From Streptomyces sp. SW4 (GTDB lineage Bacteria; Actinomycetota; Actinomycetes; Streptomycetales; Streptomycetaceae): DNA of 64,000 bases. The notes beneath the pieces are model-generated. The model had not been told where the DNA came from. It was given only the letters and a program-made list of their open reading frames with translations, and ran no database searches. Below, piece by piece: positions 50,450 to 59,299 of the stretch. The number at the start of each line of letters is the position of its first letter. The stretch's first letter is position 1. The stretch lies in contig QKWM01000004.1 in assembly GCA_003248315.1 (NCBI GenBank), positions 5,692,657 through 5,756,656 of the forward strand. The letters are read 5' to 3'. Position numbers and translations under genes: made by a program.

Positions 50450-51101
50450 TCAGGTGCCGATGGAGGCCAGTACCTCGCCCATGTCCGCCAAGTCGTCCAG
50501 CACGGTCTCGGCGCCCGCCGCGTGGAGGTCCTCGGCGGGGTGCGGCCGGTGGCCACGGCGACGACCCGCCCGCCGGCTCGCGGCCGCCGGCCACATCGAC
50601 GGGGGTGCCGCCGAGGAACACCGCCTGGTCCGCGGGCACGCCCGTGTGGGCGAGGGCGGCGTGCAGCAGTTCGGGCCGCTGCTCGCCGTCCTCGGCGTAG
50701 GCCCCGTCGTCGAGCCGCAGGTAGGAGTCCAGGCCGAACGTGGACAGCTTGACCTCCGCGGCCGTGCGGACCCCGTCACGACCGACTGGCGCACGCCGTG
50801 CTCGCCGAGGGCTGCCACCACGGCGGCGGCGCCCGGCAGCGCGTGCCCGCGCTCGCGTAGCTCGGCAGCCCGGCGAACATGCAGTGCCCCGAGCGCGTCA
50901 GCGAACCGTTCGAACAGCTCATCGCTGTAGGAGATTGGCGTGCAGGCGGGCGGTCTGGCGCAGGATGCCCCGCTCCGTGGAGCCCGTCACCGACGCCTGC
51001 GTGCGCAGCGGAACGCCCGTCACCTCCTCGAACGCGGCGGCCCACAGCTCCCGTCCGAGCCCACGGGTCGCCATCAGCGTGTGGCCGATGTCCCACAGCA
51101 C
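50450..51101 (-). CDS. HAD family hydrolase (phosphatase-like)
   Basis: About 217 aa HAD-superfamily enzyme. Motif I region is LWDIGHTLMATRGLGRELWA (D-x-x-x-T), then a helical cap (DELFERFADALGALH), a motif II/III region MVAALGEHGVRQSVVTG, and motif IV-like QAVFLGGTPVDVAGGRE, ending LADMGEVLASIGT. At least three -1 slips (near 50920, 50770, 50570). The GTG 51101 start is provisional. Divergent from the XRE gene. Confidence 0.65.
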
Positions 51102-51189
51102 CAGCCTCGGTACCGGCCCCCCTTCGAAAAACAGTGTGTCCCCGGCAGCCGGGCACCCACGCTCGGACCACGGAGCAAGGAGCGGGCAC

Positions 51190-51821
51190 GTGGTGGCAGC
51201 AGATCTCCCGATCGGGGACCGGATCAGGCACTACCGCGGCGGGCGCCGGCAAGACGCCGTCGCCGGCCTGGTCGGCATCACCCCGGACTACCTGTCGCAG
51301 ATCGAACGCGGCCTGAAACTCCCCTCGCTGCCGGTCCTGTACGCGCTCGCCAAGAGCTGGGCGCACCATGGCGGCGCTGCTGTCGGAACAGCCGCCCGCT
51401 CGGGTGCGGGCCCGCCCGCAGCACCGACCCGGCCCCGGCGAGCGCCCTGCGGGGCCGGATGGGGCGGCCTGGCGGAGCTGACCACGGTCGCCGCGGACCG
51501 GGCGATGCGCGCGGCGGAAGACGCCGACGACGGAGGCCGGGGAGACCGGCGAGGCCCTGCACACCGCCGACGCCATCGACACCAGCGCCCTGCCGTCGCT
51601 GGAGCGGGAGTTCACCTTCGGGCTCGAGGTCGCCGCCTGCCACAGCCAGCGCCGGGACGACGCCGCGGTGCTGCTGTCCCTGCTGAACCTGGAGGCGATC
51701 GCCCCGAGGACCTGGCCCGGACCCCGCTCGCGCGCCAGCTGGTGCTGACCGTCATCCGGTGGGTCCGGGCGATGCACGCCGGCAGGCCGAGCAACTGGCC
51801 ACCCGCATGGGCCTCGTCTGA
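51190..51821 (+). CDS. XRE family helix-turn-helix regulator (frameshifted)
   Basis: About 210-aa regulator. HTH: LPIGDRIRHYRGGRRQDAVA, GLVGITPDYLSQIERGLKLP, SLPVLYALAKELG after correction. C-terminal helical part: TVAADRAMRAAEDA, FTFGLEVAACHSQRRDDAAV, LARTPLARQLVLTVIRWVRA. GTG 51190 with AGGAGCG upstream. At least three -1 slips. Its stop codon lies in the target duplication of the inverted-repeat element that starts two bases later, so the element inserted exactly behind this gene. Confidence 0.75.
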
Positions 51822-51822
51822 G

Positions 51823-51867
51823 TGGCTTTGTTCAAGAGAACCGACAGCACATGTACACGAGTTTGGG
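51823..51867 (+). repeat. Left terminal inverted repeat (45 bp)
   Basis: Outer end TGGCTTTGTTCA. Matches the reverse complement of 53051-53095 except at positions 13 and 15. Preceded by TCTGAG. Confidence 0.9.
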
Positions 51868-52138
51868 AGGGGCGGCGGTGCGTCGTGTTCGATGTTCATG
51901 AGAAACGACAGCGCCAGTGCACCGCGCTTCCCGGCTGGCGGGGTGCCACGGAGACTCTGCAAAAACCCGTTGGCGGACGAGGGCGACCACTGCTACGTTT
52001 CCGGAGGCCGTGCGAGAGATCGAGGAGGTGGTACCCGTGAACGCAGTATCGACATGGGTGCTCCCTCCGGGGTCACGGTCGGGCGATAGTGAGGTCGTCC
52101 GGGAGCGCCGTTCCAGTGCACTCCCGAAAGGCACGACC

Positions 52139-52872
52139 ATGCATTTCACTTCCGAGCAGCGCCTCGACGACGGCGTCCTCGAACGCGAATTCACCCTCGG
52201 TGAGATCCCCGGCATCCTGTGGACACCCGCATCCGCATCCGCACCAGCGCCGCTGATCCTGCTCGGCCACCCTCCCCTCGGGCTGCGCAAGATGTACCCC
52301 CGACTGGTGGCCCGGGCCCGGCTTTCCGCGGCGGAGGGATTCGCCACGGCCACCATCGAGCTCCCCGGAAGCGGCGACCGGCCCAGCCTGCCCGCCGCCG
52401 AGCAGGCCCGCGCTGACCTGCGCCGGGCGATGGAGGCGGGGGAGCCGGTCAGCGACGAGATCGTCGACGCCCTCATCCTCCCGCTGGTCGACAAGGCGGT
52501 CCCGGAATGGCAGGCCGCCCTTGATGCCCTCCTGTCGCTGCCCGAGATCGGTGGTCCGGTCGGGTACTCGGGGGAGTGATCTCCATAGGCATCCGGCTGG
52601 CGGTGGTCGAGCCGCGCATCTCGGCCGCTGTTCTGTTCGCCGGGAGTTTCGTTCCTCGCGCCATGTTCGAGGAGGCCCGGCAGGTCACCATTCCGCTGCA
52701 CGTCCTGCTGCAGTGGGACGACGAAGGGAACGACCGGCAGGCAGCCCTGGACCTGTTCGACGCCTTCGGCTCCAAGGAGAAGTCGCTGTACGCCAACATG
52801 GGCGGGCACACCGGCGTCCCGCAGTTCGCGGGGGACGCCGCGGCCCAGTTCCTCACCCGGCACCTGAAGTGA
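52139..52872 (+). CDS. Alpha/beta hydrolase (dienelactone-hydrolase-like), element cargo
   Basis: About 244-aa serine hydrolase. Reads FTSEQRLDDGVLEREFTLGE, ILLGHPPLGLRKMYPRLVAR, GFATATIELPGSGDRPSLPA, nucleophile GYSGG (GxSxG, restored by one base near 52575), acid region LLQWDDEGNDRQAALDLFDA and catalytic His in ANMGGHTGVPQF. ATG 52139 has GAAAGG at normal spacing; an in-frame GTG at 52037 with a stronger GAGGAGGT would add 34 residues. It is the only gene inside the inverted-repeat element. An esterase or lactonase role, perhaps in resistance, is inference. Confidence 0.8.
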
Positions 52873-52969
52873 GGCCGGGCCGTCAGACCGGCAGCATGCG
52901 GTAGCTGACGTCGGCTGGCATGCCGCTCATCGAGGACAGGTACCGGCCCACCGCAGCCCTCTACACCGT

Positions 52970-52999
52970 GGGCCCCTGCTGAATTCTCGGCGGGGGCCC
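52970..52999. terminator. Hairpin after the cargo hydrolase
   Basis: Stem GGGCCCC (52970-52976) / GGGGCCC (52993-52999) with a 16-base loop that can itself pair partly. It lies 98 bases behind the hydrolase stop, inside the element. Confidence 0.5.
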
Positions 53000-53050
53000 G
53001 TTCTGCCTGAAGTCATGAACTGTTCGATTTCTGCAGAGCTTCGAGTGCTG

Positions 53051-53095
53051 CCCAAACTCGTGTACATGTGCTGTCGGTTCACGTGAACAAAGCCA
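53051..53095 (-). repeat. Right terminal inverted repeat (45 bp)
   Basis: Outer end, read on the minus strand, TGGCTTTGTTCA. Followed by TCTGAG at 53096-53101, which repeats 51817-51822. Confidence 0.9.
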
Positions 53096-53112
53096 TCTGA
53101 GCCCGAGCCTAT

Positions 53113-53143
53113 GGTTCATCCGAACTGACAGCTCGGGTGAACC
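53113..53143. repeat. Imperfect inverted repeat upstream of the 53199 gene
   Basis: Arms GGTTCATCCGAAC and GCTCGGGTGAACC (11 of 13 positions paired) around TGACA, 56 bases upstream of the start at 53199. Could be an operator or a terminator for the upstream genes. Confidence 0.45.
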
Positions 53144-53198
53144 AGGTCCAGCACGCCTACGGTCGCGCGAGACGGAACACCGCCCCCGTAGAGACCCC

Positions 53199-53489
53199 AT
53201 GCCCAGCACCACCGACGTCACAGCCGAGGTCCTGGCCGCGCTGCACCTGCCCCAGCCGGAAGCACTCACCGCCGACCAGCGGCGCGGCGCCGTCTGGGGC
53301 CCGAACCGCTCACCACCGAAACCGCCGTCGACCTCGGCGAGCACAATCGGCGAGCACCCCAGCCCGGCCGGCCGCTGGTGGCCCCGCGCCTGCCACCAGC
53401 ACGCCTCCCGGTGGGCACAGCGCGCCCTGCTCGACCACGCCCCGGCGTGCGACGACTGCCGCGGCCCGGCCCCGTGCGAGGTCCGATGA
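53199..53489 (+). CDS. Small Cys/His-containing hypothetical protein
   Basis: About 96 aa. Reads TTDVTAEVLAALHLPQPEAL, then after slips GRWWPRACHQHASRWAQRAL and LLDHAPACDDCRGPAPCEVR. The CxxC and nearby Cys/His residues may bind zinc. The frame is interrupted by at least one -1 slip near 53300. Such short proteins are often found beside XRE/HAD genes in actinomycete accessory regions. Function unknown. Confidence 0.55.
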   Translation: MPSTTDVTAEVLAALHLPQPEALTADQRRGAVWGPNRSPPKPPSTSASTIGEHPSPAGRWWPRACHQHASRWAQRALLDHAPACDDCRGPAPCEVR

Positions 53490-53692
53490 TGCCCGAGGCC
53501 CTTCCGGTGGGCGAAGTTCATCGCCGTGACGATCTTCGGCCTCACGTTGCCGCGCGGCCGGGGCCGCGGTCGGCGGGGTGTTCACCTCCAGCTCGGCGCG
53601 GAGCCGAGGGACGAGCTTGAAGCGGGGCGTGGTACTTCCGAGCGACCGTGCTGCCGCGGGCGCAGTGGTGCGAGCGCTCCGGGCGCCACGGC

Positions 53693-54216
53693 TCATTCAG
53701 ACTCCGCCGCCGGAAGAGGTCGTTGTAGGAGCAGCGTGTCGATCCAACGGCCGTGCTTGTGGCCGACGGCGGTCAGTCGCCCGGCGTCGGTGAAGCCGAA
53801 ACGTCGATGCAGGGCGGCCGAGGCGTCGCTGCCGGTGTCGGCGATGACCGCGATCATTCGCCGTCTTCCGGCCCGAGTGGTCTCGGTTATAAGGGAGTCC
53901 AGCAGAGCAGTGCCCAGCCCCTGGCCGGTGACATCGGGGGCGAGGTAGATCGTGTCCTCCACCGTGTGCTGGTACGCGGGCTTCGGCCTCCAGGGACCGG
54001 CGTATGCGTACCCAGCCACGGTCCCGGACAGTTCGGTGACTAGGAACGGCAGGCCCGGCCGGTGAGGTCGTCAAGCCGTTGCTCCCAGTCGGCAACGGTG
54101 GGAGGCGTCAGGTCAAAGGTGATCACGGTCTGCTGGACGTAATGGGCGTAGATGTCGGCCACGGTCTTCAGGTCGGCACGGGCCACCGGACGGATGATCG
54201 CTGAGGGAACTGCCAT
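53693..54216 (-). CDS. GNAT acetyltransferase, phosphinothricin-acetyltransferase-like
   Basis: About 174 aa. ATG 54216: MAVPSAIIRPVARADLKTVA, DIYAHYVQQTVITFDLTPPT, then after a -1 slip near 54060 VTELSGTVAGYAYAGPWRPK, YLAPDVTGQGLGTALLDSLI and FGFTDAGRLTAVGHKHGRWI. The motif A region QGLGTALL and the YAYAGPWRPKPAY segment match the PAT/Bar group that acetylates amino-group toxins such as phosphinothricin or methionine sulfone. Divergent from an XRE/cupin regulator. Confidence 0.85.
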
Positions 54217-54261
54217 GGCCTCTCATTTCACCATAGAGAAAACTTCTGCTATTATAGCGAA
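54217..54261. promoter_or_regulatory. AT-rich divergent promoter with palindrome
   Basis: Only 45 bp separate the two divergent starts. It contains the 11-bp palindrome GCTATTATAGC (about 54248-54258) and outer CATTTC / GAAATG arms. TATTAT could be the -10 of the regulator gene, which would make its transcript leaderless. Markedly A/T-rich for this genome. Confidence 0.6.
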
Positions 54262-55044
54262 ATGCTGGACCTTGCGACGTTGGGCAGACGTGTTCAGGGC
54301 TTCCGACACGACCAGGGCCTGACCCTTCAGCAGCTGGCGGCCACGGCCGACGTGAGCGTGAGCATGCTGTCCTCGGTCGAACGGGGCCACAAGGCGCCCA
54401 CGATCCTTGTCCTGGCCCGCATCGCCGACGGACTCGGCGTGCCGCTCGCCGAGCTGGTCAGCGAGCCTGAAGACAGCCGCGTCATCGTGCGCAGGGCGGT
54501 CGACCAGGACACCGTCGACGAGCCCGGAGGTTGGCAGCGGACGATTCTCACCCCGGTTGTGCCCGGCGTGAACTTCGAATGGATCCGCACCACCCTGCCA
54601 CCTGGCTGTGAGGCCGGCTGCTTCCCCGCGTACGCCCCGGGCTCCCATGAGTTCGTCGTCGTGGAATCGGGGACCCTGCGGCTGACCCTGGCGGACAGGT
54701 CGGTGGACCTCGATGCGGGAGACTCGGTGTACTTCGCTGCTGACACCACACACGCCTACGCCAACCCTTCGGACGTGCCGTGTACCTACTATGTGGCCGC
54801 GCTCATCATGCGCCCCGCGCAGCGCGGCCAGGCACCATCGGGCCCGCCTGATCCTCTGCACCGGACTCCACGCTGCCACCGAGCCGAGCAGGTTGACCTG
54901 CCGCAAGGCCAGTCCGCTGGTGCAGTCCGGACGCCGGGACGCGTCCACCTTCGAAACCGGACGGCGCCCCGCCCACTCGAGCAAGAGACCGAACCGGTCT
55001 GCCCGGTGCCCGGTCGTCGTCTTGCGCGCCCGTGGCCGGTGTAG
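54262..55044 (+). CDS. XRE-HTH plus cupin regulator
   Basis: Regulator with N-terminal HTH (LGRRVQGFRHDQGLTLQQLA, ATADVSVSMLSSVERGHKAP) and C-terminal cupin (SHEFVVVESGTLRLTLADRS, VDLDAGDSVYFAADTTHAYA, YYVAALIMRP). The family is normally about 185 aa; here the frame stays open to 260 aa. Sequence after IMRPAQRG is Pro/Arg-rich with weak coding bias, so the native end is probably near 54825 and the tail is a read-through into foreign DNA. It likely controls itself and the divergent acetyltransferase. Confidence 0.8.
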   Translation: MLDLATLGRRVQGFRHDQGLTLQQLAATADVSVSMLSSVERGHKAPTILVLARIADGLGVPLAELVSEPEDSRVIVRRAVDQDTVDEPGGWQRTILTPVVPGVNFEWIRTTLPPGCEAGCFPAYAPGSHEFVVVESGTLRLTLADRSVDLDAGDSVYFAADTTHAYANPSDVPCTYYVAALIMRPAQRGQAPSGPPDPLHRTPRCHRAEQVDLPQGQSAGAVRTPGRVHLRNRTAPRPLEQETEPVCPVPGRRLARPWPV

Positions 55045-55053
55045 GCGGGGGAG

Positions 55054-55486
55054 ATGTGTGGGTACCGGCTGGGTGACAGCCGGTGCGCGTCACCCCACAG
55101 CTGCCGGTGGGGCGTAGCTGTCCCTGTTGGTGTCGGAGTCGCCCTGGGTGAGTGCCCCGGCCTGGCAGCAGTTGCCGGCATTTTGATCGCCGTCGCAGGT
55201 GTGGTGCTCGCGGGCGGACCACAGCTCGAAGGTGTTTGCGCTGCAGCGTCGCGCCGTCCTGCTCGCCCTGGTGGCAACGCTGGCTTTCGGCACGGTCTTC
55301 GCGCTGATCGTCGAGGCATCGACGACCGTGACCGGACTCTTCCTCGCCCTGTTCGTGCAGCGCGCGACCAACGTGGTCGCGGGCGGCGCCGCGCTCGGGG
55401 ACTCGGTGCGGCGCGGGTCCCCCGCGCTGTCGACGCCGGCTTCCCCGACGAACAATCGGCCAGGAAGCACAAAGGAGCAAGTTTGA
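55054..55486 (+). pseudogene. EamA/DMT transporter fragment
   Basis: Middle part of a drug/metabolite transporter: WGVAVPVGVGVALGECPGLA, AVAGILIAVAGVVLAGG (end of first EamA repeat), then RRAVLLALVATLAFGTVFAL and TVTGLFLALFVQRATNVVAG (start of the second). Neither the N-terminal nor the C-terminal helices are present, so it is a remnant. One -1 slip near 55225. Confidence 0.65.
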
Positions 55487-55869
55487 TCATCCGCAGCGAC
55501 ATCAACGAGGCGCTCGACGCCGTTGGCATCGTCTTCTCGTCCGTCGAACAGCTCTCGTTCGTCGAACAGGAGGAGGCGGGAACGACCGCAGAGGCTGACA
55601 CGTTCGTCGAGAGCTCCTCTCCAGGCCGGCCACGACGCTCGGCGGGCCTGCTCGCGTTTTCCGGCGGACTCGGCGTGGAGTACCGCACGATCGACGTCTG
55701 AGCCAGCACCCCCGGTAGGCGTGACACCGCGGCTGGCTACGGGTGATGAACCTCGTCGATCAGCAGACAGTCCCAGGCCTGAACGTGGAGGTGGTCGCGG
55801 GACGTCGACCGGGTGTGCTCCTCCGATCTACCTGGTCAGGGTTGCATGACGTACTTCTACGATCCTCAC
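55487..55869. other. Spacer with adapter-like motif
   Basis: No clear gene. A frame reading LIIRSDINEALDAVGIVFSS then VEQLSFVEQEEAGTTAEADT (about 55482-55610) looks partly coding but has no start. At 55813-55829, GTGTGCTCCTCCGATCT matches 16 of 17 bases of the common Illumina read-2 adapter end. Confidence 0.4.
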
Positions 55870-56419
55870 ATGACTGACCTGAGCCCGGCAGACGTACAAC
55901 TTCAGACCGCCCGACTGTCGTTGCGGCGTCCGACCGAAGCCGACATCGACGCGATCTTCGCGATCCACCGCGATCCCGAAGCCTGCCTGCACAACCCTCC
56001 GACGCGCTCACCCGGCTCGATGAAGCCAGGGAGCTCTATCACCGCTGGAACGGCCAGTGGCAGCGGTGCGGATACGGGTACTGGGTCGTCCGACGCCATG
56101 ATTCCGCCCTGCAACTGGGCTTCTGCGGGATCAAGCCCATGGAACTGCGCGGCATGAAGGTCCTCAACCTCTTCTACCGCTTCGCCCCGTCGGCCTGGGG
56201 CCAGGGCTTTGCGGCGAGGCCGCAGCGGCCGTCACTGCCTGGGCCTCCCGCCACGTTCCCGACCTCCCACTGATTGCCCGCGTGCGGCCTGCCAACATCG
56301 CCTCGCAACGCGTAGCAGTGCGCGCTGGCCTGACCCGGGCAGAGCAGCTCGACGAACCCGGATACGACGGTCTCGACTGGATATACGCATCAGGGCACGC
56401 CGGACTGAGCAGCCCGTGA
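55870..56419 (+). CDS. GNAT family acetyltransferase
   Basis: About 183-aa RimJ-like acetyltransferase. ATG 55870: MTDLSPADVQLQTARLSLRR, then ALTRLDEARELYHRWNGQWQ, GYGYWVVRRHDSALQLGFCG, NLFYRFAPSAWGQGFAAEAA (CoA site) and ANIASQRVAVRAGLTRAEQL. -1 slips near 56005 and 56212. Substrate unknown. Confidence 0.8.
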
Positions 56420-56460
56420 CACGGACGGCGTTGCCGGTGCCGGTCACGGTCACGGACGGC

Positions 56461-57072
56461 TCAGGCGTCCCGTTCCGCCCAGTGCGTGATGACGCTGTGG
56501 CCATGACGGGCGTGGATCCCTTGTTCGAGTAGCCGATGGCGGAGACGGAGCCCCTCGGCGCTGGCGTCTCCCGTCCATATGGCGGTGGCCGAGTCACACC
56601 CTCGCCGCCGGGCCGCTTGATGCCGGTAACCCTTGCCGTGGCCGGCCCTATCGGTCTCGGTGGCCTGGCCGGCGGGGCCGGCAGGGGGCCGATGCTGGAG
56701 GAGAGCCGAGACCAGCGCCGTGATGCCCACGACGGCCTGGATCGAGGCCCTGGGCCGGCTGCTCCCGGGCTGTTCAACAGCCAGATCAGCGGCGTGGAGG
56801 CGATCCGCGCCACCGCCACCAGGATGACCGTGACGTGAAGGAGTTGCAGACCGGGGGGGCTGCGCCGGCGGGTCCGGCCGCGACGTACGCGCCGCTGACG
56901 AAACGGTCTTCGGGCGTGGCTCCCGACGGTGGCGGACGTCGGCGAACTCGTCCGGGAACAGCACGGGCAGTTCCGCATCGTCCGCATCCTGCAGCCCGAA
57001 CGCGTGGAACCCCCTATACGCCTGCACCCGCTGTCGCCGCACCAGCTCCGCCACGACCACCCTTCGAGTCAC
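56461..57072 (-). CDS. Possible hypothetical protein, uncertain
   Basis: Open frame of 203 codons. The start (TRRVVVAELVRRQRVQAYRG, FHAFGLQDADDAELPVLFPD) and the end (RLRHRLLEQGIHARHGHSVI) look protein-like, but the middle is Pro/Arg/Gly-rich and reads better in another frame (LLHVTVILVAVARIASTPLI), so slips are likely. Family not recognised. The flanking gap 56420-57258 has nothing else I can support. Confidence 0.35.
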   Translation of the reverse strand: MTRRVVVAELVRRQRVQAYRGFHAFGLQDADDAELPVLFPDEFADVRHRREPRPKTVSSAARTSRPDPPAQPPRSATPSRHGHPGGGGADRLHAADLAVEQPGSSRPRASIQAVVGITALVSALLQHRPPAGPAGQATETDRAGHGKGYRHQAARRRGCDSATAIWTGDASAEGLRLRHRLLEQGIHARHGHSVITHWAERDA

Positions 57073-57258
57073 CAGATCGGTTCGGTTCCAGTTCGCAGGC
57101 CCGTGAGTCCGCCCATGCCCTCGTTGCCACCGGCACGCGCGCTGCTCGGCTCATCTCACCCTGCCCCGGCCAGCTGTGGCACCGCCCGGGCCGCTGAGCA
57201 TGGCCGCTCTGTTGCGTTTGTCTGCCCGCGGGGCCTGCACGGCGCTAGCGTCGAGTCC

Positions 57259-57779
57259 GTGATCGTATGGCTCAACGGCACCCACGGGCAGGCAAGACGA
57301 CGACCAGTGCGCTCGTCCAGCAGTTGATCCGGACTCCCGGGTGTTCGACGCCGAGAAAGTCGGCGAGACGCTGATGGACATCAAGCCAGGACTGCCCGCG
57401 ACGGACAACTTCCAGCATTGGCCGCCATGGCGGCCCCTCGTGGTCGAGACCGCCCGGCACATCCTCGATTACACCGGCGGAACCCTGGTGATGCCCATGA
57501 CCGTCCTGGTCGAGCAGTACTGGCGTGAGATCAGCTCGGGCCTTGCCGACACGATATTCCGGTCCGGCACTTCGTCCTCCATGCCGACCAGGACACCCTC
57601 CGCGCGCGCATCGCGGGCGACACCGTGCTCGGCCCGACTCCCCGTTCCGTCTCCGATACCTCGAGCCCTACGCAGAGGCCGCTCGCACGTGGCTGCACGC
57701 CGAGGCCGAGGTCATCGACACCACGCACCTCACCCCCGCCCAGGCCGCCGAGCAGATCGTGGGGGCCGTCAAGAGCTGA
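57259..57779 (+). CDS. TmrB-like P-loop kinase/ATPase
   Basis: About 173 aa. GTG 57259; corrected start IVWLNGTHGAGKTTTSALVQ holds a Walker A loop. Then VFDAEKVGETLMDIKPGLPA, VVETARHILDYTGGTLVMPM, FVLHADQDTLRARIAGDT and YAEAARTWLHAEAEVIDTTH. This is the pattern of the TmrB (tunicamycin-resistance) group of AAA-type small kinases. -1 slips near 57288, 57330 and 57560. It may phosphorylate or sequester a toxin or nucleotide; not proven. Confidence 0.75.
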
Positions 57780-57968
57780 GATGGCCTTCCGGCACGGCAC
57801 CTCGAAGGTGGCGGGTGGCGCTGTCGCTCGCAGGGGCGAGCACCGCTGGTGGCATGCCAGCTGCTGGCGGTCTCGCCTGCCCTGCGGACCCAACTGAATG
57901 TGGCAAACGTCCGACGCAGCTCTGCGCAGGTGACTACCGTCCTTCTCCTGGTGATCCATAGGGGCGGA

Positions 57969-59191
57969 ATGCAGACGACGTCGCTGCGCAAGGGCGAGAA
58001 CATGGTCGTGTCGTCCGCAAGGACGGTGCTGGAAGTGTCGGTGCCGTGCTTGTCGGCGGATGTGTCCGCGCTGCTGCTCGGCGCCGACGGCAAGGTCCGC
58101 GGTGATCAGGATCTGGTCTTCTACAACCATCCCGCCCAGGACGGAGTGTCTGTGGCGGGCGCGGCGGTCACCGCGGACCTTCCTCGTATGCCGGCCGACG
58201 TGCACCGCGTGATCGTGGTGGTGAGTGCAGATCCGCTACAGCCCGGTGCCGTATTCACCCGGGCGCCTCAGTTGTCGATCACCCAGAGCGGTACGACGCC
58301 GGCCTCGTTCACCGCGCCGGACTTCATGGCGGGGAGACCGTCGTGGTCCTGGCGGAGCTTTACCGGAGAGGGGACGGCTGGAAGATCCGGGCCGTGGGAC
58401 AGGGCTACGCCACCGGGTTAGCGGGACTGGCGACCGACTACGGCGTCGAAGTCGACAGTGAACCGGAGCCCGCCGCTCCTCCGCTGCCGGCGCAGCCGCG
58501 CAAGACAGACCCAGAGACCGCTTCGGTCGACCTGACGAAGATCGAACGCCAGGCCCCGGGCCTGCTGGCTCCCGCCCGACAGGCCGGCCACGTGCTCGCG
58601 GACCGCGGGATGACGGGACGGCGAGCCGCCGTCTACCTGATCCTGGACCACGACTGGCACATGGAAGAGCTCTACGAGTCGTTCGCCGTTCAGGCTTTCG
58701 CCGAACGCGTCCTGGCCCTGTCGGCCAACCTTGACGACGACGGCACCGTACCCGTGATCTTCTCAAGCGGCCGTGAGCCGTTCCTCGAGGAGATCCGGCT
58801 GAACAACTACCGGGGCCGGATCGAGCAACTCCACACCCAGGTCGACTGGAGCTGGGGCAACGTCGCCGACGCGATGCGCCGCGCCGTCAGCCACTACCAG
58901 GAATCGGGAGCAACAGACCCCGCATTCGTCGTGACCCAGGTCGGTGACGAGCCCTGGGACAAGGCCGAGGTCCGCTCCATGCTCCAGAACACCGCCTCAC
59001 TGGGTATCTTCTGGCTCTTCGTCGGCTTCGGCCGCGGCAAGCTCGCCTTCTACAAGAACCTCAACGCCTCCGCCTCGGCCACCTTCACCAACGTCGCTTT
59101 CTACGACGCCGGCAAGAACCCCGGCTCGGTTCCCGGCGAACGGTTCTACACCGGCCTTGTCGACGCCTTCGCGACTTGGATGCGCCAGTGA
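57969..59191 (+). CDS. TerD domain plus vWA (TerF-like) protein
   Basis: About 407 aa. N-terminal TerD domain: MQTTSLRKGENMVVSSARTV, LLLGADGKVRGDQDLVFYNH, SVAGAAVTADLPRMPADVHR; then, after a -1 slip near 58335, the end of TerD (VVLAELYRRGDGWKIRAVGQ), a Pro-rich linker and a C-terminal TerF-type vWA domain AAVYLILDHDWHMEELYESF, RVLALSANLDDDGTVPVIFS. TerD domains bind Ca2+; ter proteins act in tellurite, phage and stress responses at the membrane. No other ter gene is adjacent. Confidence 0.88.
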
Positions 59192-59299
59192 AGCCACGTC
59201 GGTCTCTGTATCACCCTCGGGAAGGATGCGCCTGGCTGCGCTGCCGGCCGGAGCCGTTGTGTGACGTTGCTGGAGGGCTGAGTCCTCGGGGGCCGGTGG

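Larger units (their letters stand above)
51823..53095. mobile_element. Transposase-less inverted-repeat element carrying a hydrolase
   Basis: A 1,273-bp unit bounded by 45-bp terminal inverted repeats (51823-51867 and 53051-53095, 43 of 45 positions identical, starting TGGCTTTGTTCA) and flanked on both sides by the 6-bp direct repeat TCTGAG (51817-51822 and 53096-53101), the mark of a transposition event. Inside is one gene, an alpha/beta hydrolase, and a terminator-like hairpin; no transposase or remnant of one is present, so mobilisation would need a transposase in trans. A short GTTCATGA box lies inside each end at a similar depth. The parental IS family is not recognised. Confidence 0.85.

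Noticed and set aside
55482..55701. Possible gene reading VEQLSFVEQEEAGTTAEADT
   Set aside because: No start, no family and short; kept only as a note in the spacer entry.
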